DNA from: DASUKL01 sp036278755
GTDB taxonomy: Bacteria; Chloroflexota; Limnocylindria; Limnocylindrales; CSP1-4
Direction: 5' to 3'
NCBI GenBank assembly: GCA_036278755.1
Contig: DASUKL010000086.1
Location: 1-26,773, forward strand
DNA: 26,773 nt
A program made the translations under genes and the position numbers. The notes under the pieces were generated by a model, which saw nothing but the letters and a program-made list of their open reading frames with translations, was not told the DNA's origin and ran no database searches. Of the stretch, positions 8,751-17,555 are shown in pieces. Within the stretch, counting starts at the first letter, position 1. Each line of letters starts with the position of its first letter.

Positions 8751-9854
8751 GTGCCCGGGATGCAGCGGACCCCGCTCTACGACCGCCACGTGGCCGCCGG
8801 GGGACGGCTCATCGACTTCGCCGGCTGGGAGATGCCGGTCCAGTATGGCGGCATCTTCGAGGAGCATCGGGCGGTCCGGGAGCGGGCCGGCCTGTTCGAC
8901 CTGTCCCACATGGGTGAGCTGTGGGTCGAGGGCCCGGGGGCGCTCGAGGGCCTGGCCCAGGCGCTCGTCAACGACCCTGCCGGGCTGGCCGTGGGCCGGG
9001 CCCAGTACAGCCTGATCTGCGTCGCCGACGGCGGCATCCTCGATGATCTCATCGTCTACCGCGTGGGGCCGGAGCGCTTCCTGACCGTGCCCAACGCCGC
9101 CAACAGGACGACCGTCGCGGACGCCCTCGCCGGGCGCCTGGCGGCCCATGCCGCGTCCTTCGACGACGCCTCGCTGCGGACCGCGCTGGTGGCCATCCAG
9201 GGCCCCCGGGCGGCGGCCATCCTGGCCCCCCTGACGGAGGTCGACCTGGGCGCCCTGCGGAACTACGCCATCGCCGCCGGCGAGGTGGCCGGCGTGGCGG
9301 CCCAGGTGGCCCGCACCGGCTATACCGGCGAGGACGGCTTCGAGCTGTTCGTCGACTGGTCGGCCGCCGGGCGGCTGTGGGACGCGCTCCTCGAGGCCGG
9401 GGCGGGGGAGGGCCTGCAGCCCTGTGGCCTGGGGGCCCGGGACACGCTTCGTCTCGAGGCGGGCATGCCCCTCTACGGCAACGAGCTGAGCCTCGACACG
9501 GACCCCTTCGAGGCCGGCCTGGGGCGCATCGTCAAGCTCGAGCGGCCGCGGCCCTTCGTCGGCCGGGCGGTCCTCGAGCAGCGGGCCGCCGAGGGTCCTC
9601 CGGCCCGCCGCTTGGTGGGGCTCGTCCTGCGCGGTCGAGGCGTGCCCCGTCACGGCTATCCCGTCTGGACGGCCGACGGCCGGGAGGGGGTCGTGACCTC
9701 GGGCACGGTCTCGCCGACCCTCGGCCAGGCCATCGCCATGGCCTACGTGCCATCGGACCAGGCCGCGCCGGGTACCATGCTGGAGGTCGGCATCCGGGAG
9801 GCACGCGTGCCGGCCGAGGTCGCCGACCTGCCGTTCTACCGCCGGCCCAAGTGA
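8751..9854 (+). CDS. gcvT: Glycine cleavage system T protein (aminomethyltransferase)
   Basis: The enzyme moves the aminomethyl group from lipoylated GcvH to tetrahydrofolate, giving 5,10-methylene-THF and ammonia. From GTG 8751 it has 367 residues, the usual length. The family N-terminus QRTPLYDRHVAAGGRLIDFA is followed by GWEMPVQYGG, LFDLSHMGEL, DDLIVYRVG, ARTGYTGEDGFELFV, GLGARDTLRLEAGMPLYGNE (which includes the folate-site region) and VTSGTVSPTLGQAIAMAYV. ATG 8760, three codons later, fits the family start as well; neither has a clear ribosome site. It follows the NUDIX gene by 5 nt and leads the order gcvT-gcvH-gcvPA-gcvPB. There is no room for a glycine riboswitch directly upstream. Confidence 0.96.
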   Translation: MPGMQRTPLYDRHVAAGGRLIDFAGWEMPVQYGGIFEEHRAVRERAGLFDLSHMGELWVEGPGALEGLAQALVNDPAGLAVGRAQYSLICVADGGILDDLIVYRVGPERFLTVPNAANRTTVADALAGRLAAHAASFDDASLRTALVAIQGPRAAAILAPLTEVDLGALRNYAIAAGEVAGVAAQVARTGYTGEDGFELFVDWSAAGRLWDALLEAGAGEGLQPCGLGARDTLRLEAGMPLYGNELSLDTDPFEAGLGRIVKLERPRPFVGRAVLEQRAAEGPPARRLVGLVLRGRGVPRHGYPVWTADGREGVVTSGTVSPTLGQAIAMAYVPSDQAAPGTMLEVGIREARVPAEVADLPFYRRPK

Positions 9855-9868
9855 GCGAAGGAGCACCC

Positions 9869-10252
9869 GTGGACGTCCCCGACGGACTGCGCTACACCGA
9901 CGACCATGAGTGGCTTCGCCTCGAGGGTGAGGAGGGCACCATCGGCATCACGGCCTACGCCGCTGACCAGCTGGGCGACGTCGTCTTCGTCGAGCTGCCG
10001 GCCGTCGGGACGCAGCTGGAGGCGGGCAAGACGTTGGGCGTGGTCGAATCGGTCAAGGCCGTCAGTGACCTCTACGCGCCCCTGGCCGGCGAGGTGGTGG
10101 CCGTCAACGAGGCCCTGGCCGATCATCCCGAGCTGGTGAACAGCGCCCCCTACGGCGAGGGCTGGATGCTCCGCCTGCGCCTGGCCGAGGCGGTCGCGGC
10201 GGACGGCCTGAAGGACGCCGCCGCCTACCGTGAGCTGATCGCCGCCGCCTGA
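9869..10252 (+). CDS. gcvH: Glycine cleavage system H protein (lipoyl carrier)
   Basis: This is the small shuttle protein of the glycine cleavage complex; its lipoyl arm carries the aminomethyl group from the P to the T protein. It has 127 residues, the standard size. The lipoylated lysine is K63 within GVVESVKAVSDLYAP. The N-terminal RYTDDHEWLRLEG and ADQLGDVVFVELPAVG are characteristic, as is the C-terminal NSAPYGEGWMLRLRL. GTG 9869 is chosen because AAGGAG (9858-9863) lies 5 nt upstream; a GTG at 9851 overlapping the gcvT stop is less likely. Confidence 0.97.
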   Translation: MDVPDGLRYTDDHEWLRLEGEEGTIGITAYAADQLGDVVFVELPAVGTQLEAGKTLGVVESVKAVSDLYAPLAGEVVAVNEALADHPELVNSAPYGEGWMLRLRLAEAVAADGLKDAAAYRELIAAA

Positions 10253-10281
10253 GCCAGGGACCTGAGGGAGCGCCGCGAACG

Positions 10282-11691
10282 ATGGGCTACGGGCCCCACA
10301 CCCCCCAGGACCGGGCGCACATGCTGCGTGTCCTGGGTCTCGACTCCGTGGAGGCGCTGTTCGCCGACATCCCCGAGGCCGTGCGGGCTCGGGGGCTGGA
10401 CCTCCCGGCGCCCGAATCGGAGCTCGAGACGGCGGACCGGCTGCGGGCCCTGGCGGGGCGCAACCGGGTCGACCTGGCCAGCTTCCTGGGGGCCGGGGTG
10501 TACCGCCACCATATCCCGCCGGTCGTCGACCAGATCGTGAGCCGGGGCGAGTTCGCCACGGCCTACACGCCCTATCAGCCCGAGATCAGCCAGGGCACCC
10601 TGCAGACGATCTACGAGTTCCAGTCCCTGATCGCCCAGCTCACGGGGCTCGACGTCGTGAGCGCCTCGCATTACGACGGGGCCACGGCGACGGCCGAAGG
10701 CGCGCTGATGGCCGTGCGGGCCACGCGGCGGGGCCGGGTCTTGGCCAGCCGGGCCATCCCGCCGCCCTATCTGGCCACCTGCCGGACCTACTTCGAGCCG
10801 GCCGGCCTGGCCCTCGAGCTGCTGCCCAGCGCAGCGGACGGGACGACCGACCTGGAGGCCCTTGGGCGGGCCCTGGCCACGGGCGACCCGGTGGCCGCCG
10901 TCCTCCTCGGTCAGCCCAACGCCTTCGGCCTGCTGGAGCCGATGGCCGAGGCCGCGGCGCTGGCCCATGGCGCTGGGGCCCTCTTCGTGGCCGTCGTCGA
11001 GCCGGTCTCGCTGGCCGTCCTGGCCCCGCCAGGGGCCTACGGCGCCGACATCTGCGCGGGGGAAGGGCAGCCCCTGGGCATCGCGCCCCAGTACGGCGGC
11101 CCCTCGCTGGGCCTGCTGGCCTGCACCACGGCCCTCACCCGCCAGATCCCCGGCCGGCTCGTGGGCCGGACGACCGACACCGAGGGCCGGCGGGCCTTCG
11201 TCATGACCCTCCGAGCCCGCGAGCAGGACATCCGACGCGAGCGCGCGGCCAGCAACATCTGCACCAATCAGGCCCTCTGCGCTCTGACCGCCACGGTCTA
11301 TCTGGCGGCCCTTGGGCCGCACGGCCTGCGGGACGTGGCGGCCCTCGGCGCGGCCCGGGCCCGGGAGCTGGAGCAAGCCCTCGCCGCGGTCGGGGCGCCC
11401 CGCCTCCATCGCGGGCCCTACCTCGCCGAGTTCGCCGTCCGGGTGCCCCGGGCCACGGCCGTCCATGCGGCCCTCCTCGAGCGCGGCGTCCTGGCCGGGC
11501 TGCCGCTGGCCCGCTGGTATCCCGACGATCCGGACCTCGCCGAGGCGCTCCTCGTGTGCGCCACGGAGCTGACGAGCGGACAGGAGATCCGGCGCTTCGC
11601 CGACGGCCTCGCGGCAGTCCTGGCAACGGACGCCGAGCGGCCGAGCGCCGCGGACGCGGCTGTGCCGACGGCTGCCGGAGCGGCCCGGTGA
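10282..11691 (+). CDS. gcvPA: Glycine dehydrogenase (decarboxylating) subunit 1
   Basis: This is the N-terminal half of the PLP-dependent P protein, which decarboxylates glycine and loads the methylamine group on GcvH. In this organism P is split into two subunits. The protein has 469 residues. Recognisable stretches are YGPHTPQDRAHMLRVLG, SFLGAGVYRHHIPPVVDQI, FATAYTPYQPEISQGTLQTI, EFQSLIAQLTGLDVVSASHY and REQDIRRERAASNICTNQAL. This subunit lacks the PLP lysine, as expected. The final 25 or so residues are an Ala-rich tail beyond the usual end. The ATG at 10282 has a weak AGGGAG 11 nt upstream. Its stop overlaps the GTG of gcvPB. Confidence 0.96.
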   Translation: MGYGPHTPQDRAHMLRVLGLDSVEALFADIPEAVRARGLDLPAPESELETADRLRALAGRNRVDLASFLGAGVYRHHIPPVVDQIVSRGEFATAYTPYQPEISQGTLQTIYEFQSLIAQLTGLDVVSASHYDGATATAEGALMAVRATRRGRVLASRAIPPPYLATCRTYFEPAGLALELLPSAADGTTDLEALGRALATGDPVAAVLLGQPNAFGLLEPMAEAAALAHGAGALFVAVVEPVSLAVLAPPGAYGADICAGEGQPLGIAPQYGGPSLGLLACTTALTRQIPGRLVGRTTDTEGRRAFVMTLRAREQDIRRERAASNICTNQALCALTATVYLAALGPHGLRDVAALGAARARELEQALAAVGAPRLHRGPYLAEFAVRVPRATAVHAALLERGVLAGLPLARWYPDDPDLAEALLVCATELTSGQEIRRFADGLAAVLATDAERPSAADAAVPTAAGAAR

Positions 11692-13187
11692 GCGTCCTCG
11701 GCCCGACCCTCCAGCCCACCCTCGATGAGCTCTCGCGGCCCGGCCGCGGCGGGACGCGCGTGCCCCACCCCCCGGCCGACGCTCTGGAGGGCATCCCGGC
11801 CGCCGCGCACAGGGTCGAGCCCCTGGCCTTGCCGGAACTCGACGAGCCGTCGGTGGTCCGTCACTTCACCAACCTCTCCAAGCTCAACTACTCGGTCGAC
11901 ACCGGCTGCTACCCGCTGGGCTCGTGCACCATGAAATACAACCCCAAGCTCGACGAATGGGGCGCTCGCCTGCCCGGCTTCGCGGAGCTCCACCCCCTCG
12001 CCCCGGACGCCCTGGCCCAGGGCACCCTGGAGCTGCTGTGGGAGCTGGAGGGGCTCCTGGCCGAGATCGGGGGCATGGCCGCCGTCTCCCTCCAGCCGGC
12101 GGCGGGGGCCCAGGGCGAGCTGACCGGCATCCTCATGATCCGGGCCTACCACCTGGCCCGCGGCGACCACGGGCGGAGCGAGGTCATCGTGCCCGACTCG
12201 GCCCACGGTACGAATCCGGCCACGGCCAGCATGGCCGGCTTCCGTACCGTGACCGTGCCCTCGGCCCCGGATGGCGGAGTGGACCTCGAGGCCCTGCGGG
12301 CCGCGCTGGGACCGCAGACGGCAGCGGTGATGATCACCAACCCCTCGACCCTGGGACTCTTCGAGGCCCGCATCGTGGAGCTCCTCGAGGCGGTCCATGC
12401 CGTCGGCGCCCTGGCCTACATGGACGGGGCCAACCTCAACGCCATCATGGGCCGCTTCCGGCCCGGCCAGGCCGGCTTCGACGTCATGCACTTCAACACT
12501 CACAAGACGTTCTCCACGCCCCACGGTGGCGGCGGTCCGGGGGCCGGTCCGGTGGGCGTCGCAGCACCGCTCGTGCCCTTCCTGCCCGAGCCGCGGGTGA
12601 TGCGCGAGGCGGACGGGAGCTTCCGCTTGGAGCGGCCCGGTGAGCGGCCCTCGTCGATCGGGCGCCTGCGGGCCGGGGTCGGCTCGACCGGCGTCCTGGT
12701 CCGGGCCTACGCCTACATCCGGGCCCATGGCGGGACCGGCCTGCGCCAGGTCAGCGACGATGCGGTGCTGGCCGCCAACTACCTTCGGGCCCGCCTCGGG
12801 GAGGCCTACGAGATCCCCTACCAGCGGCCCTGCATGCACGAGTTCGTGGCCACCTCCCGGCCGCTCAAGGCGGCCACCGGGGTGCGGACCCTCGACGTCG
12901 CCAAGCGGCTCATCGACAAGGGCTTCCACCCGCCCACGATCTACTTCCCCCTCATCGTCGAGGAGGCCATGCTCGTCGAGCCCACCGAGACCGAGGACTT
13001 GGCCACACTCGACGCCCTGGCCGCCGCCTTCGTCGAGATCGCCGGGGAGGCCCGGACCGACCCCGAGCTGGTGAAGAGCGCGCCGCACGAGGCGCCGCTC
13101 CGCCGCCTCGACGAGGCCGCCGCGGCCCGCCAGCCGGACCTCCGCTGGCGGCCCATGACAGGGGCCCAGACGCCATGCCCGGATTGA
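11688..13187 (+). CDS. gcvPB: Glycine dehydrogenase (decarboxylating) subunit 2
   Basis: This is the C-terminal, PLP-binding half of glycine decarboxylase, 499 residues, pairing with GcvPA. The PLP Schiff-base lysine is K273 in HFNTHKTFSTPHGGGGPG. Other family landmarks are NYSVDTGCYPLGSCTMKYNP, SLQPAAGAQGELTG, DSAHGTNPATASMAGF, MITNPSTLGLFE, YMDGANLNAIMG and RPCMHEFVATS. The GTG at 11688 overlaps the gcvPA stop (GTGA), so the two subunits should be made in equal amounts. A gene for the L protein (dihydrolipoamide dehydrogenase) is not in the window. Confidence 0.97.
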   Translation: MSVLGPTLQPTLDELSRPGRGGTRVPHPPADALEGIPAAAHRVEPLALPELDEPSVVRHFTNLSKLNYSVDTGCYPLGSCTMKYNPKLDEWGARLPGFAELHPLAPDALAQGTLELLWELEGLLAEIGGMAAVSLQPAAGAQGELTGILMIRAYHLARGDHGRSEVIVPDSAHGTNPATASMAGFRTVTVPSAPDGGVDLEALRAALGPQTAAVMITNPSTLGLFEARIVELLEAVHAVGALAYMDGANLNAIMGRFRPGQAGFDVMHFNTHKTFSTPHGGGGPGAGPVGVAAPLVPFLPEPRVMREADGSFRLERPGERPSSIGRLRAGVGSTGVLVRAYAYIRAHGGTGLRQVSDDAVLAANYLRARLGEAYEIPYQRPCMHEFVATSRPLKAATGVRTLDVAKRLIDKGFHPPTIYFPLIVEEAMLVEPTETEDLATLDALAAAFVEIAGEARTDPELVKSAPHEAPLRRLDEAAAARQPDLRWRPMTGAQTPCPD

Positions 13188-13206
13188 GGCCTGGAGCGGG
13201 CCGTGA

Positions 13207-13429
13207 TTCGACATCGCCGCGCCGGGTGTGGTATATCGGCCCCGCCACAGCGGGTACCATCGTATGGGCTCGCTGACGGGCGGCATGGAGTGCCGGTCCG
13301 CCGCCGGTAGCGGCCGACCGTGACAGGACGATCGCTTAGAGGAGGAGACCGACAGGCGATTCCAGGACGTCCAGGCACGCCTGCGGCCGTGACCGCAGCG
13401 TCGCACGATCACATAGGAGGAGTCACCGA
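13207..13429 (+). promoter_or_regulatory. Promoter and leader region of the first binding-protein gene
   Basis: Possible -10 boxes are TATATC (13232-13237, with TTCGAC at 13207-13212 as a 19-bp-spaced -35) and TACCAT (13255-13260). The leader holds an AGGAGGAG (13339-13346) not followed by any start codon, a 6-bp hairpin CTGCGG/CCGCAG (13381-13398), and the real ribosome site AGGAGG (13415-13420), 9 nt before GTG 13430. Both purine-rich boxes are preceded by ACGATC, as at the second system. Confidence 0.45.
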
Positions 13430-15316
13430 GTGATCAGCAAACGGTTCTTGACGAGCGTCGCCGCGGCGGCCATCGTCTTCGGGGCCTGCGGCAGTACGGG
13501 CAGCCCGTCGCCGTCGGCCACGGAGTCGGCCGCAGCCAGCACGCCGGCCAGCTCGCCCAGCGAGTCGGCAGGCACCTCGGCCTCGCCGACGGCCTCGCAG
13601 AGCGCCGTCGACCAGGCGCTCTTCGGCTCGACCTACAAGCCCGAGACGGGCACCCCCGGCAATACCATCGTCGTCGGCGAGTGGGAAGCCCCGGACACCC
13701 TCAACCCGTTCACCACGACAGCATTCGCCACGTTCGAGGCCATCAGCCCCATCATGCGTGGCTTCCTGACCATCGACTCCGATGGCAAGTACATCCCCGA
13801 CCTGGCGGCCTCGATCCCGACCCAGGAGAACGGTGGTGTGGTGGCCAACCCGGATGGCAAGACGTTCGACGTCAAAGTCACCCTCAAGCCGAACCTGAAG
13901 TGGTCCGACGGCCAGCCTCTGACGATGAACGACTTCAAGTTCACCGTGACGTACGCCCAGCAGAAGATCGAGGGCTGCTCGAGCTGCGCCATCGGCTTTC
14001 CCGACATCAGCAGCGTCGACGTTTCCTCCGACGGCCTGACCGGGACGATCCACTTCAAGGATCTGTACGCCGGCTGGCTGGCCTTCCTGACGACGTCGAT
14101 CCTGCCGCAGCACTACTTCCAGAACGTCGCCGCGGCCGACTTCCCCAAGAGCATGCCGGTCGACAGCACGGCCACCAAGATCCCGTGGAGCGGCCCGTTC
14201 ATGGTCTCCGCGGCGTCCAAGAGCGAGATCGACTACGTGCCCAACCCGAACTGGGCGGGCGGCGTGGGCGGCCCGCACGCGCCGTACCTGGCCGGCCTGA
14301 AGTTCAAGTTCTACGGCACGAAGGACGGCATGATCGCCGACTTCCTGTCGGGCAACCTGGACCTCGCCCTCGACATGACCCAGGCTGACTATCCGGCCAT
14401 CCAGAAGGTCGCGCCGACCGTCGGCACGGCTGAGCTGACGCCGGCCTGGCAGTACGAGCACGTCGACCTCAACAACGACCCCGATCACAAGCGGGGCAAC
14501 GGCCTGTGGGATCCCAACGTCCGCAAGGCCATCGCCATGGCCATCAACAAGGACGACCTCACGGCCAAGGTCTTCCCCGGCCAGACCATCTCCCCCCAGG
14601 CTTGCTCGCCGGTCCCGCCGGGCCTCTGGTTCCGTGACGAGACCGTGCAGTGCCCGGCCTACGATCCGGCCGGCGCGATGCAGCTCATCCAGGCCTTCGG
14701 CATGACCGGCGGCACCGCCGCCTGCGATACGAAGACCGGCACGAACTGCTGGCAGTACAACGGCAAGCCCGTCAACCTCGAGTTGGCCACGACGTCGGGC
14801 AACCCGACCCGTCTGACCGAGCTCCAGCTGATCCAGGGCTACCTGGCCAAGGTCGGCTTCCAGAGCTACATCAAGACCGGCGACGCGGGCTCGGTGTTCT
14901 TCGCCGGCTGGGCTGACACCAAGCCGGATACCGATCCCAGCCTCTATCGCGGCAACTACGACATCGGCGACTTCGCCTACATCGAGGGTGCCGACCTCTA
15001 CAGCAACTTCTACTACACCTACAACTCGGCCCAGTGGCCTGAGAATGGCGACCATCAGGGTGCCAACGACACCCGGTTCAAGAGCCAGGCCCTGGACGAT
15101 GCGACCAACCAGCTGAAGAGCGAGATCGACCTCTCGAAGCAGCTCGACGCAGCCAAGACCATCCAGCAGGCCTGGGTGGAGGGGACCCCGGAAGTCGCGC
15201 TCTACTACCGGAACGAGGCGACCGGCGTCGGCGTCCACCTCGGCAACTGGCCGAAGTACGCACCCAGCAGCGTCGGCCCCCTGTGGGACGTCGAGGACTG
15301 GTACTTCAAGCCGTAG
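13430..15316 (+). CDS. Peptide/nickel-type ABC transporter substrate-binding lipoprotein
   Basis: This is an extracellular solute-binding protein of family 5 (SBP_bac_5, Opp/Dpp class), 628 residues, tethered by lipid. The signal peptide ends at C20 (VFGAC lipobox), followed by a Ser/Ala/Pro linker to about residue 63. The mature part starts with GNTIVVGEWEAPDTLNPFTT and has family features: KTFDVKVTLKPNLKWSDGQPL, the segment SGPFMVSAASKSEIDYVPNP, VRKAIAMAINKDDLTAKVFP, and a C-terminal ELSKQ-like helix (SEIDLSKQLDAAKTIQQAW). The likely ligand is an oligopeptide or similar small molecule, not predictable here. Four cysteines in the mature chain (two near CSSC, and two in ACDTKTGTNCW) could form disulfides. 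GTG start with AGGAGG 9 nt upstream. A 17-bp hairpin separates it from the permeases. Confidence 0.93.
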   Translation: MISKRFLTSVAAAAIVFGACGSTGSPSPSATESAAASTPASSPSESAGTSASPTASQSAVDQALFGSTYKPETGTPGNTIVVGEWEAPDTLNPFTTTAFATFEAISPIMRGFLTIDSDGKYIPDLAASIPTQENGGVVANPDGKTFDVKVTLKPNLKWSDGQPLTMNDFKFTVTYAQQKIEGCSSCAIGFPDISSVDVSSDGLTGTIHFKDLYAGWLAFLTTSILPQHYFQNVAAADFPKSMPVDSTATKIPWSGPFMVSAASKSEIDYVPNPNWAGGVGGPHAPYLAGLKFKFYGTKDGMIADFLSGNLDLALDMTQADYPAIQKVAPTVGTAELTPAWQYEHVDLNNDPDHKRGNGLWDPNVRKAIAMAINKDDLTAKVFPGQTISPQACSPVPPGLWFRDETVQCPAYDPAGAMQLIQAFGMTGGTAACDTKTGTNCWQYNGKPVNLELATTSGNPTRLTELQLIQGYLAKVGFQSYIKTGDAGSVFFAGWADTKPDTDPSLYRGNYDIGDFAYIEGADLYSNFYYTYNSAQWPENGDHQGANDTRFKSQALDDATNQLKSEIDLSKQLDAAKTIQQAWVEGTPEVALYYRNEATGVGVHLGNWPKYAPSSVGPLWDVEDWYFKP

Positions 15317-15332
15317 ACAGACACTCGTAGCC

Positions 15333-15370
15333 GTCGAGTCCGGGCCCGATCCGTCGGGCCCGGACTCGAC
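15333..15370 (+). terminator. Perfect 17-bp hairpin after the first binding-protein gene
   Basis: GTCGAGTCCGGGCCCGA (15333-15349), loop TCCG, and its exact complement (15354-15370). There is no T-run, so it may stop only part of transcription or protect the upstream mRNA 3' end. Such hairpins between a binding-protein gene and its permeases commonly set the excess of binding protein. Confidence 0.8.
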
Positions 15371-15453
15371 CTATCACACCTGCCGTCGGGCGCCAGCCGT
15401 CCGCCGGCAACCCCCTATCCAGGGACCGGGGCGCATGGGACAATGAGGCACCG

Positions 15454-16557
15454 ATGCTGACCTACGTCGCACGCCGGATCATCCAGGCCATCCCGGTGGT
15501 CTTCCTCATCGCGGTCGTCAGCTTCTTCCTGATGCAGCAGGCGCCCGGCGGGCCCCAGTTGGCCTTCAACCAGAATCACCACATCACCACGGCGCAGATC
15601 GACTCCTGGCTCAAGAGTTGGTGCCTGGAGCGCGATCCCGGCGTCGTGGGCACGATCCGCGAGTTCGCCGGCTGGCTCGGCGTCTGGAACTGCACCGGCG
15701 GCGGCCTGCTCTCCGCGCACGGTCTGCCCAACTTCCTCCCGGCGGCCCTCGGCGGCGGGACCAATGGCCTGCTTCACGGTGACTTCGGATTCTCGATCGC
15801 CAGTGGTCAGCCGGTCCTCTCTGAGATCCTCAACCGGGTGCCGGCGACCCTGATCCTGATGGGCGTCTCGTGGGTCATCTGGGTCACCATGGCCATCCTC
15901 ATCGGCGTCCTGGCCGCGGTCAAGCGCTATAGCGTCTGGGACCAGGCGACGACGTTCTTCAGCTACATCTTCTATTCGCTGCCCACCTTCTGGCTCGGCC
16001 TCATCCTCATCTTCATCTTCGGGGTGGCCCTCCGCTGGTTCCCGGTCCAGGGTATCGTCGATACCCGCGCCGCACCCGCACCCTTCGCTACCGACGCTTA
16101 CTGGGCCGCCCTGGCCAAGGACCCCATCCCCAACCTCTTCGATATCGGCCGGCATCTCGTGCTGCCCGTCATCACCCTCGTGGCCGTGAGCATCGCCGCC
16201 GACAGCCGCTTCGTGCGCTCGGCCATGCTCGACTCGCTGAGCCAGGACTACGTCCGCACGGCCAGGGCCAAGGGCGCCGTCGAGCGCTCGGTGATCTTCC
16301 GCCACGCCTTCCGCAACGCCCTCCTGCCGATCCTCACCAACGTGGCCCTCGAGTTGGCCTTCCTGTTCAGTGGCGCCATCGTGACCGAGACGGTCTTCAC
16401 CTGGCCGGGCATGGGGCGGCTCTACTTCGACGCCGTGAACGCCCGCGACTACTTCCTGGTCATGGGCATCCTGTTCATCGGATCGATCCTAGTGGTGATC
16501 ATGAACCTCGTCGCTGACGTGCTGTACGCGTGGGCCGACCCACGCATCCGTTACTAG
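15454..16557 (+). CDS. Peptide ABC transporter permease, DppB/OppB type
   Basis: This is an integral membrane subunit of the first Opp/Dpp system, 367 residues with about six transmembrane helices. The first (IIQAIPVVFLIAVVSFFLMQ) is typical of the family. The binding-protein-dependent transport domain carries the EAA-type loop DYVRTARAKGAVERSVIFRH, which contacts the ATPase, and ends NLVADVLYAWADPRIRY. It is about 30-50 residues longer than usual. The extra part is in the first outside loop (about 33-110), which holds C57 and C80. GAGG (15445-15448) is 5 nt before ATG 15454. A -10-like GACAAT (15439-15444) also precedes it. Confidence 0.93.
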   Translation: MLTYVARRIIQAIPVVFLIAVVSFFLMQQAPGGPQLAFNQNHHITTAQIDSWLKSWCLERDPGVVGTIREFAGWLGVWNCTGGGLLSAHGLPNFLPAALGGGTNGLLHGDFGFSIASGQPVLSEILNRVPATLILMGVSWVIWVTMAILIGVLAAVKRYSVWDQATTFFSYIFYSLPTFWLGLILIFIFGVALRWFPVQGIVDTRAAPAPFATDAYWAALAKDPIPNLFDIGRHLVLPVITLVAVSIAADSRFVRSAMLDSLSQDYVRTARAKGAVERSVIFRHAFRNALLPILTNVALELAFLFSGAIVTETVFTWPGMGRLYFDAVNARDYFLVMGILFIGSILVVIMNLVADVLYAWADPRIRY

Positions 16558-16568
16558 GGGAGACGGCG

Positions 16569-17555
16569 ATGACCAGCCGCGACGATCCGGCCCCGCCCGG
16601 CAGCACGGTCTTCGTCACCGGTCAGGGGACGATGCCCGTCGACATCGCCGCCCCGGCCGACGTCGCCGCCGCCGACGTCGAGGTCGCCCTCGAGTCCCTC
16701 GGGCAGTGGCAGCTGGCCTGGCGGCGCTTCAAGCGCCACCGGATGGCCCTCTTCGGCCTGGCCTTCCTGGCCTTCGCCGTCCTGGTGGCCATCATCGGGC
16801 CCATCGTCTGGCCCTACGACCCGCTGATCATCCCCGGCGTCTCGGGCACCAACCCGGGTGGCGACTCGCCCTCCCTGGCCCACCTCATGGGCACCGACAA
16901 CAACGGCCGCGACGTCCTGCAGATGGTCGTCAACGGGGCCCGCATCTCGATGACCATCGGCATCACCTCGATGCTCATCGCCGGCTTCGTGGGCATCACG
17001 GTGGGCACCCTGGCCGGCTACTTCGGGGGCTGGGTGGACAACGTCCTGATGCGCGTGGTGGACACGTTCTTCGCCATCCCCCTGCTCTTCGTCATCCTCG
17101 TCGCGGCGGCCTTCTTCGGCGAGGGCAAGGTCATCTCCCTGGTCCTCATCTTCGGCCTCCTCTCCTGGCCCCTCATCGCCCGACTCATCCGGGCCCAGTT
17201 CCTGAGCCTGCGGGAGGTGGACTTCGTGGAGGCCGCCCGGGCCGTAGGCGTGTCCGACCTGCGCATCGCCTTCCGCGACATCCTGCCCAACGCCATCGGC
17301 CCCATCATCGTGGCCATGACCCTGATCATGGCCAACAACATCATCCTCGAGGCCTTCGTCAGCTACCTCAACTTCGGCATCAGCGCCGACCAGATCAGCT
17401 GGGGCAACGCCCTGGCCCAGTCCCAGAACTACCTCGTCTTCGGCAACTGGTGGTGGGCCTTCTTCCCGGGCATCGCCATCGCCCTGACCGTGATCGCCAT
17501 CAACTTCATCGGCGACGGCCTGCGCGACGCGCTCGACCCCAGGACCCGGCTGTGA
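16569..17555 (+). CDS. Peptide ABC transporter permease, DppC/OppC type
   Basis: This is the second membrane subunit of the first system, 328 residues. After about 55 hydrophilic residues it enters the OppC N-terminal segment (LAWRRFKRHRMALFGLAFLA), a first helix, the outside motif HLMGTDNNGRDVLQMVVNGA and five further helices. The ATPase-contact loop is FVEAARAVGVSDLRIAFRDI, and the C-terminus GDGLRDALDPRTRL is diagnostic. The ATG at 16569 lies 11 nt after the previous stop, with AGGGGAG between. Its stop overlaps the GTG of the next gene. Confidence 0.94.
   Translation: MTSRDDPAPPGSTVFVTGQGTMPVDIAAPADVAAADVEVALESLGQWQLAWRRFKRHRMALFGLAFLAFAVLVAIIGPIVWPYDPLIIPGVSGTNPGGDSPSLAHLMGTDNNGRDVLQMVVNGARISMTIGITSMLIAGFVGITVGTLAGYFGGWVDNVLMRVVDTFFAIPLLFVILVAAAFFGEGKVISLVLIFGLLSWPLIARLIRAQFLSLREVDFVEAARAVGVSDLRIAFRDILPNAIGPIIVAMTLIMANNIILEAFVSYLNFGISADQISWGNALAQSQNYLVFGNWWWAFFPGIAIALTVIAINFIGDGLRDALDPRTRL

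Noticed and set aside
8660..8760. Glycine riboswitch before gcvT
   Set aside because: Only 5 nt separate the NUDIX stop from the gcvT start, and no riboswitch-like paired structure is seen there.
11418..13412. A 664-codon minus-strand frame opposite gcvPB
   Set aside because: The plus strand is unmistakably gcvPB with its PLP lysine. The opposite frame shows only biased composition.
13409..15238. A 609-codon minus-strand frame opposite the first binding-protein gene
   Set aside because: Same shadow effect. The plus strand has a lipobox, a ribosome site and family motifs, and the minus frame has none.
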